From Actinomycetaceae bacterium (lineage in GTDB: Bacteria; Actinomycetota; Actinomycetes; Actinomycetales; Actinomycetaceae), in NCBI GenBank assembly GCA_030537615.1, contig JAUNVP010000002.1, positions 88,695 to 152,694 of the forward strand: 64,000 nucleotides of DNA, given 5' to 3'. The translations under genes were made by a program, and so were the position numbers. The notes under the pieces were generated by a model that searched no databases, was not told where the DNA came from, and saw only the letters and a program-made list of their open reading frames with translations. Shown piece after piece: positions 45,101-53,852 of this stretch. Every line of letters begins with the position of its first letter. The stretch's first letter is position 1.

Positions 45101-45631
45101 ATGGAACCCACACCCAATTATCTCGACCAAGCGCTCTTCCCAAACGGTATCCCACGCGACGATCTCAGCATTCAGCGCACGATGGAATTGTACAAGCTCA
45201 TGGTTAGTAGCTCCGAAAATCTTGTAGCCCGAAGACAAGCAGTAAATACATTCTTTCTTACGATAAATAGTGCCATATTGACAACCGGCGGACTTCTCAT
45301 CAGTAATCAGACTTCAATGGAACTACGTTCAATTGGAATAATCGTTCTCGGAATCACTGGTGCCATTCTCTCTTTAGCCTGGAAGAGTCTCATTAGATCG
45401 TTCGGACAACTTAATAAGGGGAAGTTTGCAGTAATCAATCGAATTGAACAGATTTTCCCGGCTGCAATATATATCGCTGAATGGAAAGCTCTGGACGAGG
45501 GCCGTGACCCCCGGAAGTATCGGAGTTTTTCATCGCGAGAAGTCTGGGCTCCCTGGACATTTTTTGCGATTTACTGCTTATGTACAACAATCGCGCTTCT
45601 TGGTACATTCCGCGGAAATAGAGTCTTTTAG
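45101..45631 (+). CDS. RipA-family (octameric) membrane protein
   Basis: A 176-residue membrane protein. The N-terminal cytoplasmic helix has YKLMVSSSENLVARRQAVNTFF, followed by two close membrane helices (about 50-68 and 76-95), a cytoplasmic part (WKSLIRSFGQLNKGKFAVINRIEQIFP, EWKAL) and a third helix (150-169). This pattern matches the RipA family, whose members often sit beside TIR-like or other defence proteins. ATG 45101 follows AGAAGGAG; the open frame back to 45056 lacks a start site. It may act as the membrane effector or sensor of the TIR-like gene upstream. The pairing is observed; the mechanism is inferred. Confidence 0.7.
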   Translation: MEPTPNYLDQALFPNGIPRDDLSIQRTMELYKLMVSSSENLVARRQAVNTFFLTINSAILTTGGLLISNQTSMELRSIGIIVLGITGAILSLAWKSLIRSFGQLNKGKFAVINRIEQIFPAAIYIAEWKALDEGRDPRKYRSFSSREVWAPWTFFAIYCLCTTIALLGTFRGNRVF

Positions 45632-45678
45632 ATCAACCTAAGCAGACTGATGTTTGTAACGGACGTTCAGTTATCTAA

Positions 45679-45855
45679 ATGGTCGGTACCTGTGAGCAGT
45701 GTTGCAAAGCAAACGTCTACATCGCCAAAGCGATAGAACGCGTACTCGCTTTACAACTAAAGCCAGCTAGCGCCCCAAAACCACTGAATGGCTACTGTGT
45801 CTACTTAAATCGCGTTCTGATCGTGTGCTCAGGCTGCACACAGCACTTCATTTGA
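45679..45855 (+). CDS. Small zinc-ribbon candidate protein (58 residues)
   Basis: An open frame of 58 codons from ATG 45679 to TGA 45855. It encodes CEQCC near the start and CSGC near the end, about 46 residues apart, with a helix (YIAKAIERVLALQLK) and a strand (GYCVYLNRVLIVC) between, as in a treble-clef or zinc-ribbon fold. A stop codon directly precedes the ATG, so the start is fixed unless it is internal. No clear ribosome site is visible, which lowers confidence. It lies in the gap between the RipA-like and VWA genes, same strand. Confidence 0.45.
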   Translation: MVGTCEQCCKANVYIAKAIERVLALQLKPASAPKPLNGYCVYLNRVLIVCSGCTQHFI

Positions 45856-45975
45856 TAGATGGAGAAATCAGTGGCAGAACAACTGTCGTGAATTGAAACC
45901 AAACCTTCCGTACCGCGGAAGGAGACCAGATGCTAGAATTTTTCTGTACCTCTTTCGACGATGAAAAGGGCATCT

Positions 45976-46833
45976 ATGACTCAGCCTCTCGAACCTCCAG
46001 TCGATACCTCAAATCCCTACCCCCGTTTTCCCTGCGTACTCCTACTTGATACATCAAGTTCTATGAAGGGAAAGAGAATTGAGCATCTTGCTCAGGGATA
46101 CCGAGAATTCATCAGTTTTCTCCAAAATGACCGATACGCGAAGTACTACGTAGAAATTGCAGTTATCGAATTTGGCGCATCAGTCACTGTCACGACACCC
46201 TTTACACCGATCGAAGAACTTGGTCCACGAGATTTCCGTGCAGATGGATTAACTCCTCTAGCTGAAGCCATCGAAACAGGAATCGATCTTTTACTGTCGC
46301 GCGAGAAACAATATCGAACCAACTACATCCGCAGTAAAACACCCTGGCTAGTCATCATGTCAGACGGTAACCCCACGGATAGCCCCACCGACGTCACGCG
46401 CGCTCTCAGCAAACTCCACAAACTTGAAGAACAACGCAAGCTCTCTGTTTTCCCTCTCGGAATCGGTGCTCAAGCAAATATCTATCTGCTTAATGCACTC
46501 TCATCAGAACGCTCCGCTATTCGAATTGATGAATCCGAACTCCGGAATTTTCTCCAGTGGCTATCCGTGGCACTGACCGAAGTCTCTCGTACGATAACTC
46601 TTTCGCCGGGTCAGAATACCGTACAAATTACCCCCATTGAAAAGACAGTTGCGATCTTAGAATATGGGAATCGACCGAACTCGTCTCCTCATGCAGAAAC
46701 TGTTTATCTCGGAGATGTCCCCCATACCGAGCCGTACGCCGATATTGAAGTGGCCGAAACAACGGTCTATCCCACGCAGAATGAGTCACAGTGGAACGTA
46801 ATTAATTTGACGCCACCAGAAGCTCCTCATTAA
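45976..46833 (+). CDS. VWA-domain protein, TerY/YegL type
   Basis: A 285-residue cytoplasmic protein with a von Willebrand A domain and complete metal-ion site: DTSSS (Asp25, Ser27, Ser29), Thr93 (GLTPL) and Asp130 (MSDGNPTD). The spacing and the GLTPLAEAIE, ESELRNFLQWLSVAL segments are like TerY and E. coli YegL. A C-terminal extension of about 70 residues is beta-rich and of unknown role. ATG 45976 follows AAAAGGG; ATG 45961 is an alternative. It lies 26 bp upstream of a protein kinase gene. In the known TerY triads, VWA, kinase and PP2C phosphatase occur together; no phosphatase gene is visible here. Confidence 0.85.
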   Translation: MTQPLEPPVDTSNPYPRFPCVLLLDTSSSMKGKRIEHLAQGYREFISFLQNDRYAKYYVEIAVIEFGASVTVTTPFTPIEELGPRDFRADGLTPLAEAIETGIDLLLSREKQYRTNYIRSKTPWLVIMSDGNPTDSPTDVTRALSKLHKLEEQRKLSVFPLGIGAQANIYLLNALSSERSAIRIDESELRNFLQWLSVALTEVSRTITLSPGQNTVQITPIEKTVAILEYGNRPNSSPHAETVYLGDVPHTEPYADIEVAETTVYPTQNESQWNVINLTPPEAPH

Positions 46834-46859
46834 AGCATACCTTCCCATAAGGAATAGTT

Positions 46860-49334
46860 TTGAGATTCTCAACCTCTGACGGCAAGTACATATCAATACA
46901 TCCGGAGAGCGGGGCGAGCGGAGGCGAAGGAACCGTATTCGACATTCAAGGCAATCCGAATCTCGTTGCAAAGATCATTCATGCCGATAGATTGAGTCAG
47001 GCACGACAACACAAAATAGAAGCCATGATCAAGGACAAACCCCACCTTGATCTCATAACATTTGATGATCGTATCCGCAGGGATGTGCCGACCGTCGCAT
47101 GGCCAGTTTCAGGACTTTATCAAAACGGTAATTTTCGCGGCTTCATTATGAATGCTGTCAACCGAAAAGAAACACTTTCCCTAGCGGAAGCCTGCAATCC
47201 TGTCGTCAGACGGGACATTAAATGGCAAGAATGGGATCCGCAACGCGATCTCGTTTTCGCAACCGCAATAGCCCGTAATCTCGCCCTCGCTGTTGGACAA
47301 GCCCACAAGGCAAACATCGTTATCGGAGACCTCAGTAGTAATAACGTCCTCGTGTCGCGATCTCTGATCGTTACGCTCATCGACTGTGATTCCATGCAAT
47401 TCATTGACCGTAGCGGTCACCTGCACTATTGCACTGGAATGACCAGGAGTTTCCTAGCACCTGAAGTACCTGCGCCGTCCCCCACAACGGGACCAATAGA
47501 GCTGGAACCTCAATCGGATCTGTTCGCACTCGCCGTCCACATCTACTACCTATTAATCGGTCGACACCCCTTCGCTAACGGTGCCTTCTCCGATAGCTAC
47601 GCACAGCCTGATCCCGATCTTCTAGCAAAGCAAGGTGAGTGGCGCGGAAAGGAGGGTGGACTGCTCCGAGTAGAACCCGGTACTCTCGATCCACAGACTT
47701 TCTTACCAACCTACATGGTCGATATGTTCGTTCGAGCATTTGAGGACGGCATCGCCGATCCCATGAAACGGCCAACAGCCAATCAATGGCAGTCGGCACT
47801 GGAGGATTTCGCCGGAGGTAGCTCACACCGTCGTATGCGCGGAATACAAATATGTGCGAATGCGCCAAGCCATTCATTTCCCGGATTTCTTTCACGCTGC
47901 CCAATGTGCGGCAAAAACTCTAAATCCTCTGCATCACCTCCTATCAAAAATAAGTCACAGCACCCTGTATCCACGGCCCATCAGTCGAGGAAACTGAAAA
48001 GAATATCCCCAAAAGAACTCCTGAAAAGCACCCTGTCTGCCAAAAAATCGAATCGCCCGCCGACTGTCGAACCGGCACGTCGTTCTCCGCGTGAAAACCT
48101 TCCGCCGAGCACACGCCGCCCTGCCCAGCCATCGCGACAAAGTCCTGCTGACAGATACGCAAAAGAACTCCTACATAACATCAGTATGCGGACGCTTAGC
48201 GGAGTACTTACCGCATTCGTAGTGTACTTCCTCGCATTAGGGACTCATTCTCTTCTGTTCGGCAATTTCGCAAGTGAGCATGAAGGCCTGGTACCCCCGT
48301 CTGTTGCCTTTGCCAACTCTTCCGCTGCAACCGCACTAATTTGCGGGGTTCTTATGGCTGTATTCGGATCCAACTATTACTTCGGATGGGCGCTACCCTT
48401 TTGTGCCATTCCTGTCGCTTCTTTCGCACCGGCCCGAAACAACTTCATTTGGCCTAGCAGCGCAGAATGGATATCCCCGTACACTCAATCCCTCTCCTCT
48501 TACATGTGGCTCGAAACGAAAACTGCAGCCATTATCGTGCTAATTTGTGCACTGTTTATTTGGGGTATTGCCCTGTATTTGCACCCAACCACTAAGAGAA
48601 GCGATTCGCTCAATAGAGTAATCCAGCGCCTTCTTGGAGAACCCTCCACCTACGACTACAGCATTATTGCCATCGGTTCTATTGCCTTCCTACTGTCATT
48701 TTTGATTGACGTACGTGTCCGTTTCTCAGTACTCACGCAATTACTCGAAGGTAGGCTACTACGCAAACACGCCGACGTATTTGACGTATCTGCACGAGAA
48801 CCACACGTCTATCTCGTCGTTGCCATGAGCGCTATCCTCTGTGTAATCCTCCTGTTCATCAGCATCGCTCTCGTCATTAATCTCGAATGGAAACAACGAA
48901 TGATCAGTGTTATCTCTGCAGTGCTTATATATGCAGTCGTCCTCTTCATTGGAATTCCTACAACCCAGGAACTATGGAACATAGCTGAGGAAAAGACTGC
49001 TCACTCACTCAGGCGTACGCCCGCGAGAGTAAAGCAGGATACCACCGTATGTGTTTCCAAAACTCAGGTCTTAAAGGCCGAAGATGGTGATTCTTGGTTG
49101 TGGCAGGCTTATGCCACTACTAGCACGGATTCGAGTACGTGTGATGTGTTGACGATTTATCGTGGTCATCAACATGTGAAGAACTTAACCTATAAGAAAA
49201 CTATAGAACGAGGAATTACTCTAACTTCAGTGGAATTTACCGGTAAGACAGAAAACGATGGTGTACTCACGGTGACTTGGAGTTCCGGGGGGTCTATAGA
49301 AGTTCCCTTAGCTGATCTCCAAGCCAGTGACTAA
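46860..49334 (+). CDS. Membrane protein kinase with zinc-binding segment (YegI-like, TerY-associated)
   Basis: An 824-residue protein. Residues about 1-320 form a kinase domain with Gly-rich loop GASGGEGTV (18-26), Lys38 (VAKII), the catalytic GDLSSNN (Asp157, Asn162), DCD in place of DFG (Asp175) and APE at 200-202, so it looks active. A zinc-binding segment follows (Cys332, His338, Cys347, Cys350). A Pro/Ser/Arg-rich linker (355-435) leads to about seven membrane helices (445-690) and a C-terminal domain of about 120 residues. The start is TTG 46860 after AAGGAA. The kinase resembles YegI, which in E. coli neighbours a PP2C and a VWA protein. It likely phosphorylates the VWA protein or another island product; this is inference. 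Confidence 0.8.
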   Translation: MRFSTSDGKYISIHPESGASGGEGTVFDIQGNPNLVAKIIHADRLSQARQHKIEAMIKDKPHLDLITFDDRIRRDVPTVAWPVSGLYQNGNFRGFIMNAVNRKETLSLAEACNPVVRRDIKWQEWDPQRDLVFATAIARNLALAVGQAHKANIVIGDLSSNNVLVSRSLIVTLIDCDSMQFIDRSGHLHYCTGMTRSFLAPEVPAPSPTTGPIELEPQSDLFALAVHIYYLLIGRHPFANGAFSDSYAQPDPDLLAKQGEWRGKEGGLLRVEPGTLDPQTFLPTYMVDMFVRAFEDGIADPMKRPTANQWQSALEDFAGGSSHRRMRGIQICANAPSHSFPGFLSRCPMCGKNSKSSASPPIKNKSQHPVSTAHQSRKLKRISPKELLKSTLSAKKSNRPPTVEPARRSPRENLPPSTRRPAQPSRQSPADRYAKELLHNISMRTLSGVLTAFVVYFLALGTHSLLFGNFASEHEGLVPPSVAFANSSAATALICGVLMAVFGSNYYFGWALPFCAIPVASFAPARNNFIWPSSAEWISPYTQSLSSYMWLETKTAAIIVLICALFIWGIALYLHPTTKRSDSLNRVIQRLLGEPSTYDYSIIAIGSIAFLLSFLIDVRVRFSVLTQLLEGRLLRKHADVFDVSAREPHVYLVVAMSAILCVILLFISIALVINLEWKQRMISVISAVLIYAVVLFIGIPTTQELWNIAEEKTAHSLRRTPARVKQDTTVCVSKTQVLKAEDGDSWLWQAYATTSTDSSTCDVLTIYRGHQHVKNLTYKKTIERGITLTSVEFTGKTENDGVLTVTWSSGGSIEVPLADLQASD

Positions 49335-49461
49335 GGGTAGCCTGTAAGAGACCCTAAGCCCCGATTCATTTACGAACCACTGCGCGGAAACAGACCGACG
49401 CAGTTGCCGCAATACGTGTGGCAATGCCCTTTAACGAGTTCTAATCCACCCGCACAAAGGC

Positions 49462-49496
49462 GAGGGCCGGGGCTTCCCTTCGCCGCCCCGGCCCTC
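49462..49496. terminator. Hairpin between kinase and por operon ends
   Basis: GAGGGCCGGGGC (49462-49473) pairs exactly with GCCCCGGCCCTC (49485-49496) across an 11-nt loop. It separates two converging genes and lies 24 bp past the stop of the minus-strand gene. Confidence 0.75.
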
Positions 49497-49519
49497 TCGT
49501 ACCCACGGAATCTCGAGTC

Positions 49520-51220
49520 TTACACCTCTTCAGGAATCATCGAGATTGCTCCGCAGGGACATTCTTCAGCGCAAATACCGCACCCCTTGCAGTAGTCGTA
49601 CTTGAACTCGTACTCGCCGGGCTTGATCTTGGTAATCGCGTTGTCGGGGCACACGCCGAAACAGTTGTCGCAGCCGAAACAGTTGCCACACGACATGCAG
49701 CGGCGGGCTTCAAACAGAGCCGAATCTTCATCCAGACCCTGCACGACCTCATCAAACGTCGAGGCGCGACGCGGGCCTTCGAGACGCTGACGCATCCGGC
49801 GAGGCGCATCCGCGTAGTACCACGTCGTCAACCGACCAAAATCGGCCTCATCGTGCTTCGGTGCCGGATGGTATTCGCCGCCGCGCAAGTAGGCGTCAAT
49901 ATAGCGAGCAGCCTTTTTGCCGTGGCCGATCGCGACCGTGACCGTGCGCTCGGAGGGAACCATGTCACCACCGGCGAACACGCCCTCGAGGCCTGTCATC
50001 ATCTGGCTATTAACCTCGACAACACCGTCCTCAATAGTGATGCCCTCAGCATCTTCAATGAGCGACAGATCCGCTTCTTGACCCAGAGCCATAATGAGCG
50101 AATCGGCACCCAACTCCTCGAATTCGCCGGTCGGTTGGGGGAAGCCGTTCTCGTCAAGCTCCATCTTTTCAATGGTTAGCGACTCGCCATCGACGTGTTT
50201 CACGGTGGAGAGCCAGCGCATCATAATGCCCTCTTCTTCGGCCTCTTCGACCTCGGAATCGTGGGCGGGCATCTGGTCGCGGGTGCGGCGATAGAGAATT
50301 ACAGCCTCCTCAGCACCGAGACGACGAGCAGTACGCGCCATGTCCACAGCCGTATTGCCACCGCCGTAGACCACGACGCGCCGGCCGAGCAGAGGCTTCT
50401 CACCCTTTTCAACGCCACCGAGCACCGAGACGGCGTCCATGATCTTCGCCGACTCGCCGGCGGGAATATAGGCGCGCTTACCGATGTGAGCGCCAACCGC
50501 GAGGAATACCGCGTCGAACTCAGCCTGGACGTCCTCGACATTCTCAACCTTCTTGTTGAGTTCGAGTTTGACGCCCATATCGAGAATGCGCTGGACTTCC
50601 CCGTCGAGAATATTGCGAGGCAGACGGTAGGCGGGAATGCCGAAACGCATCATGCCACCGGCCATCGGGCCAGCTTCGTAAATCGTCACATCGTGACCGA
50701 GGCGGCGCAGGTGGTATGCGGCTGACAACCCCGACGGCCCCGCGCCCACAATCAACACACGCTTACCGGTATCCTCGTTGACGCGCTCAACCGTCCACCC
50801 CTCTTCGAGAGCCTTATCTCCGAGGAACCGCTCGACCGCGTTAATGCCGACGGCCTCATCGAGTTCGGCGCGGTTACACGCCACTTGGCACGGGTGGTAG
50901 CAGACCCGGCCCATGACGGCGGGCATCGGGTTATTGACCATGATTTCGCGCCACGCGGCCTCATAGTCGCCCTCTTCCGCGTGGTAGAGCCACTGCTGGA
51001 TGTTCTCACCGGCGGGGCATGCCCGGTTACACGGGGGGAGGAGGTCGACGTAGATCGGACGTTCGGTGCGCCACGATCCGGTTTCGTTGGCGAGCGATGA
51101 GCCCACATCGAGTGTAATTGCGAATGGGCGAGTGTCGGCAGACTTTTCGCCTCGCATCGAATCAGCAGCGGTTGCCGCTGAGACATCAATCGCGCTGTTC
51201 GTTACTTCCTCAGTACTCAC
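49520..51220 (-). CDS. GltD-like NAD(P)H oxidoreductase with C-terminal ferredoxin domain (por operon)
   Basis: A 566-residue flavoprotein. The N-terminal part has a Fer4_20-type Cys cluster (CNRACPAGENIQQW, later CYHPCQVACNR). Two Rossmann domains follow, with VLIVGAGPSGLSAAYHL for FAD and VVVYGGGNTAVDMA for NAD(P). The last 80 residues carry two [4Fe-4S] motifs (CMSCGNCFGCDNC and CKGCGICAEECP). In other organisms the ferredoxin-like PorD is a separate small subunit; here its role seems fused to a reductase. The start overlaps the porB stop by 4 bp. It would pass electrons between the pyruvate oxidoreductase and NAD(P), which is inference from order and domains. Confidence 0.82.
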   Translation of the reverse strand: MSTEEVTNSAIDVSAATAADSMRGEKSADTRPFAITLDVGSSLANETGSWRTERPIYVDLLPPCNRACPAGENIQQWLYHAEEGDYEAAWREIMVNNPMPAVMGRVCYHPCQVACNRAELDEAVGINAVERFLGDKALEEGWTVERVNEDTGKRVLIVGAGPSGLSAAYHLRRLGHDVTIYEAGPMAGGMMRFGIPAYRLPRNILDGEVQRILDMGVKLELNKKVENVEDVQAEFDAVFLAVGAHIGKRAYIPAGESAKIMDAVSVLGGVEKGEKPLLGRRVVVYGGGNTAVDMARTARRLGAEEAVILYRRTRDQMPAHDSEVEEAEEEGIMMRWLSTVKHVDGESLTIEKMELDENGFPQPTGEFEELGADSLIMALGQEADLSLIEDAEGITIEDGVVEVNSQMMTGLEGVFAGGDMVPSERTVTVAIGHGKKAARYIDAYLRGGEYHPAPKHDEADFGRLTTWYYADAPRRMRQRLEGPRRASTFDEVVQGLDEDSALFEARRCMSCGNCFGCDNCFGVCPDNAITKIKPGEYEFKYDYCKGCGICAEECPCGAISMIPEEV

Positions 51221-52569
51221 TTGTTTTCCTCCTCGGCGGCTCCGCCAGTCCCTTCCCCGGCTTTGACGCTGTCCGAGCTATCTTTCACGGTTTGCGGGTT
51301 GGCAGAAAAACGCTCGGTTACGGGATCCGACGCGGTCTGCTCGGTGCCTTCGGATTGCGCCTGCTTGACACCCTCCGTACTGACCTCACTGATCGGCTTA
51401 CGCGGGTGGAAGTCGCCGCCGGGCGCGGTGCCGCCGACTGCGGCCTCTTGCCCGATCGGTTTGCGGAAGCCGTAGCGGGCCTGTTCGAACTCAACAAAAT
51501 GCTCGGTGGCAAGGTCGAAGTCCTCATCATCCACCAGGTTGTAGCGGCGAATATTGCGATCAGCCTGAGCCTGGAGGCGGCGAATCACCTCTGGATCAGC
51601 ACCCTTCTTGAATAGGTGCGCGAAGCGGCGCTGAAGTTTGAGGTACTCCTCCACCGGAGTTGGCTGACGCAGTTTCATTACCGACGTCACTTCCCCGTAT
51701 TCGGCCTCAAACACGGGGAATAAACCGGTCTGCACCGCGAGGCGGGCAATCTTAATCGTGTTATTGGCGGCTGATCCCCACCCGAGCGGACACGGGACGA
51801 GCACGTGAATGTACCGAGCACCGTGGAACTCCATCGCTCGCGACACCTTATATTCGAGGTCGCGCAAGTCGGCCACAGTCGCCGTGGCGACATAGGGGAT
51901 TTCGTGGGCCATCGCGATACGCGCCATGTCTTTGCCCTGACCCCAGGTGTTGCCGGGAGCTTCACCCACGGGCTGGGTGGTGGCGGTGCGGGCGGCGGGC
52001 GGCGTCGCACCGGAGCGCTGCACGCCAGTATTCATGTACGCCTCGTTGTCGTAGCAAATGTAGAGCACATCGTCGTTGCGCTCGAGCATTCCCGACAGCG
52101 AGCCCATGCCAATATCGACTGTGCCGCCATCGCCACCTTGGGCGACAACGCGAGTCTTCTTACCCTTTGCCTTCATCGCTGCGGCAACCCCCGAGGCAAC
52201 CGCCGGAGCGTTGCCGAATAGCGAGTGAAGCCAGGGAATAGTCCACGACGTCTCCGGATAGGGAGTCGAGAACACCTCCAAACAACCGGTTGCGTTGACA
52301 GCCACAAGGTCCTTATCAGCCGCCCGCATGGCGGTGTCGAGAGCATAGCGGGCGCCGAGCGCCTCACCACATCCCTGGCAGGCACGGTGCCCGGAAGTCA
52401 ACGAGTTATAGCGGTTCGGATCCGACTGCACGGCACGCAGTTGCTCCTCGGCGAGGCGGTTGCCCACGGCGTAGGAGCCCACCTGGTAGAACTTCACCTT
52501 TTCGCGCGCCGGGATCTGAGTCTCCCGAACCTGGGGGTATTCGGTTTCTGGTGCGGGTTGGGAGGTCAT
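51217..52569 (-). CDS. porB: Pyruvate:ferredoxin oxidoreductase beta subunit (TPP-binding)
   Basis: A 450-residue subunit. It has CQGCGE (Cys64, Cys67) and TGC (Cys96), with a later Cys in VPCPLGW, which together can bind the proximal [4Fe-4S] cluster. The thiamine diphosphate motif is GDGGTVDIGMG followed by YDNEAYMNTG. The last 80 residues or so are an acidic, low-complexity tail not usual for this subunit. ATG 52569 overlaps the porA stop by 4 bp. With PorA and PorC it would oxidise pyruvate (or another 2-oxoacid) to acetyl-CoA, a step expected of anaerobic metabolism. Confidence 0.88.
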   Translation of the reverse strand: MTSQPAPETEYPQVRETQIPAREKVKFYQVGSYAVGNRLAEEQLRAVQSDPNRYNSLTSGHRACQGCGEALGARYALDTAMRAADKDLVAVNATGCLEVFSTPYPETSWTIPWLHSLFGNAPAVASGVAAAMKAKGKKTRVVAQGGDGGTVDIGMGSLSGMLERNDDVLYICYDNEAYMNTGVQRSGATPPAARTATTQPVGEAPGNTWGQGKDMARIAMAHEIPYVATATVADLRDLEYKVSRAMEFHGARYIHVLVPCPLGWGSAANNTIKIARLAVQTGLFPVFEAEYGEVTSVMKLRQPTPVEEYLKLQRRFAHLFKKGADPEVIRRLQAQADRNIRRYNLVDDEDFDLATEHFVEFEQARYGFRKPIGQEAAVGGTAPGGDFHPRKPISEVSTEGVKQAQSEGTEQTASDPVTERFSANPQTVKDSSDSVKAGEGTGGAAEEENK

Positions 52570-53852
52570 GATTTCTCAGCCTTCTTCGATACCTCGAGAT
52601 TCATTTGAGCATTGACGCGATCTTGGATGTCGCGGATGATGTTTTCCGCTGGAGCACCACTGCGGCGCGTAACCCGCTCGCGTTCAAGTTCCGCTTCGAC
52701 CAGTTCCTTATCGAGATCGAGGAACGTCAAGTCCTCCACGTCGTCAACAACAGCCTTGTCAAGGTAGTCATTGAGTGAAGCGGCGGTAATATTGCGGCCT
52801 CCGAGGCCGGCGATTAATTCATGGCAGGTGAAGTTAAGGCCGCGCATGGCTCCGCGGCAATGGGAGGAGACAATGCCGCCAATTCCCACAGAGAACGCCT
52901 TTTCTAAAACGACAAATCGGTCGGCCTTGCTAAGCACTTCACGCACAGCCTCAGATGGGAACGGCCTAAACGACGTGATCCCAAGAACCCCGATTTTCTC
53001 ACCGTTCTCGCGTCGCTTATCGACAACGTCCTTAATGGTGCCCAGTACCGAACCGAGCGCCACGATAATGGTTTCGGCATCCTCACACTTGTAGGGGCGC
53101 ACCAGGCCGCCGGAGTCACGGCCAAACACGGCCTTAAACTCTTCTTGCACTTGCGGAATGAGGTCGAGGGCCTGCATCTGCTTGGCGTGGGCGAGATAGC
53201 GCACCTCGGTGAATGCTTCGGGGCCAACCATTGCCCCGATTGATACCGGGTCCTCAGGGTCGAGCACCTGGCGCGGCTCATACGGGGGAAGGAACTGCTG
53301 CACCTGCTCCAGTTCGGGCACATCCACCTGTTCAACGGCGTGAGTCAAAATAAAGCCATCCATACACACCATCACCGGCAGGGACAATTCTTCGGCAATG
53401 CGGAACGCCTGGACGTGGAGGTCAGCGGCCTCCTGGTTGTTCTCCGCGTAGAGTTGCAACCACCCCGAATCGCGTTGACTCATCGCGTCGGTGTGGTCGT
53501 TCCAGATATTAATCGGGGCACCAATCGCGCGGTTCGCCACTGTCATAACGATCGGCAAACCGAGGCCTGACGCGTTGTAGACGGCCTCGACCATGAACAG
53601 CAAGCCCTGCGAAGCGGTCGCTGTGTACGAACGTGCCCCCGCGGCGGATGCTCCAATGCAGGCGCTCATCGCCGAAAACTCTGATTCAACGTTGACGTAC
53701 TCGCACCCGGGGAGCTCCTTTGACTTCACCAGGGCGGAGAGCGCTTCAACGATGTGCGTTTGCGGGCTGATCGGATACGCACTGATCACTTCGGGGCGAC
53801 AGGCGGCAACCGCCTTCGCCATCGCTTGTGACCCTTCGATTTGCTCAAGCAT
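52566..53852 (-). CDS. porA: Pyruvate:ferredoxin oxidoreductase alpha subunit
   Basis: A 428-residue subunit with the transketolase-like pyrimidine-binding domain (VISAYPISPQTHIVEALS) and a second domain with CEDAETIIVALGSVLGTIKDVV. EYVNVESEFSAMSACIGASAAGAR is characteristic. ATG 53852 overlaps the porC stop by 8 bp. It binds 2-oxoacid and coenzyme A together with PorB. Pyruvate specificity is inferred from the PorCAB arrangement; 2-oxoisovalerate or 2-oxoglutarate cannot be excluded. Confidence 0.88.
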   Translation of the reverse strand: MLEQIEGSQAMAKAVAACRPEVISAYPISPQTHIVEALSALVKSKELPGCEYVNVESEFSAMSACIGASAAGARSYTATASQGLLFMVEAVYNASGLGLPIVMTVANRAIGAPINIWNDHTDAMSQRDSGWLQLYAENNQEAADLHVQAFRIAEELSLPVMVCMDGFILTHAVEQVDVPELEQVQQFLPPYEPRQVLDPEDPVSIGAMVGPEAFTEVRYLAHAKQMQALDLIPQVQEEFKAVFGRDSGGLVRPYKCEDAETIIVALGSVLGTIKDVVDKRRENGEKIGVLGITSFRPFPSEAVREVLSKADRFVVLEKAFSVGIGGIVSSHCRGAMRGLNFTCHELIAGLGGRNITAASLNDYLDKAVVDDVEDLTFLDLDKELVEAELERERVTRRSGAPAENIIRDIQDRVNAQMNLEVSKKAEKS

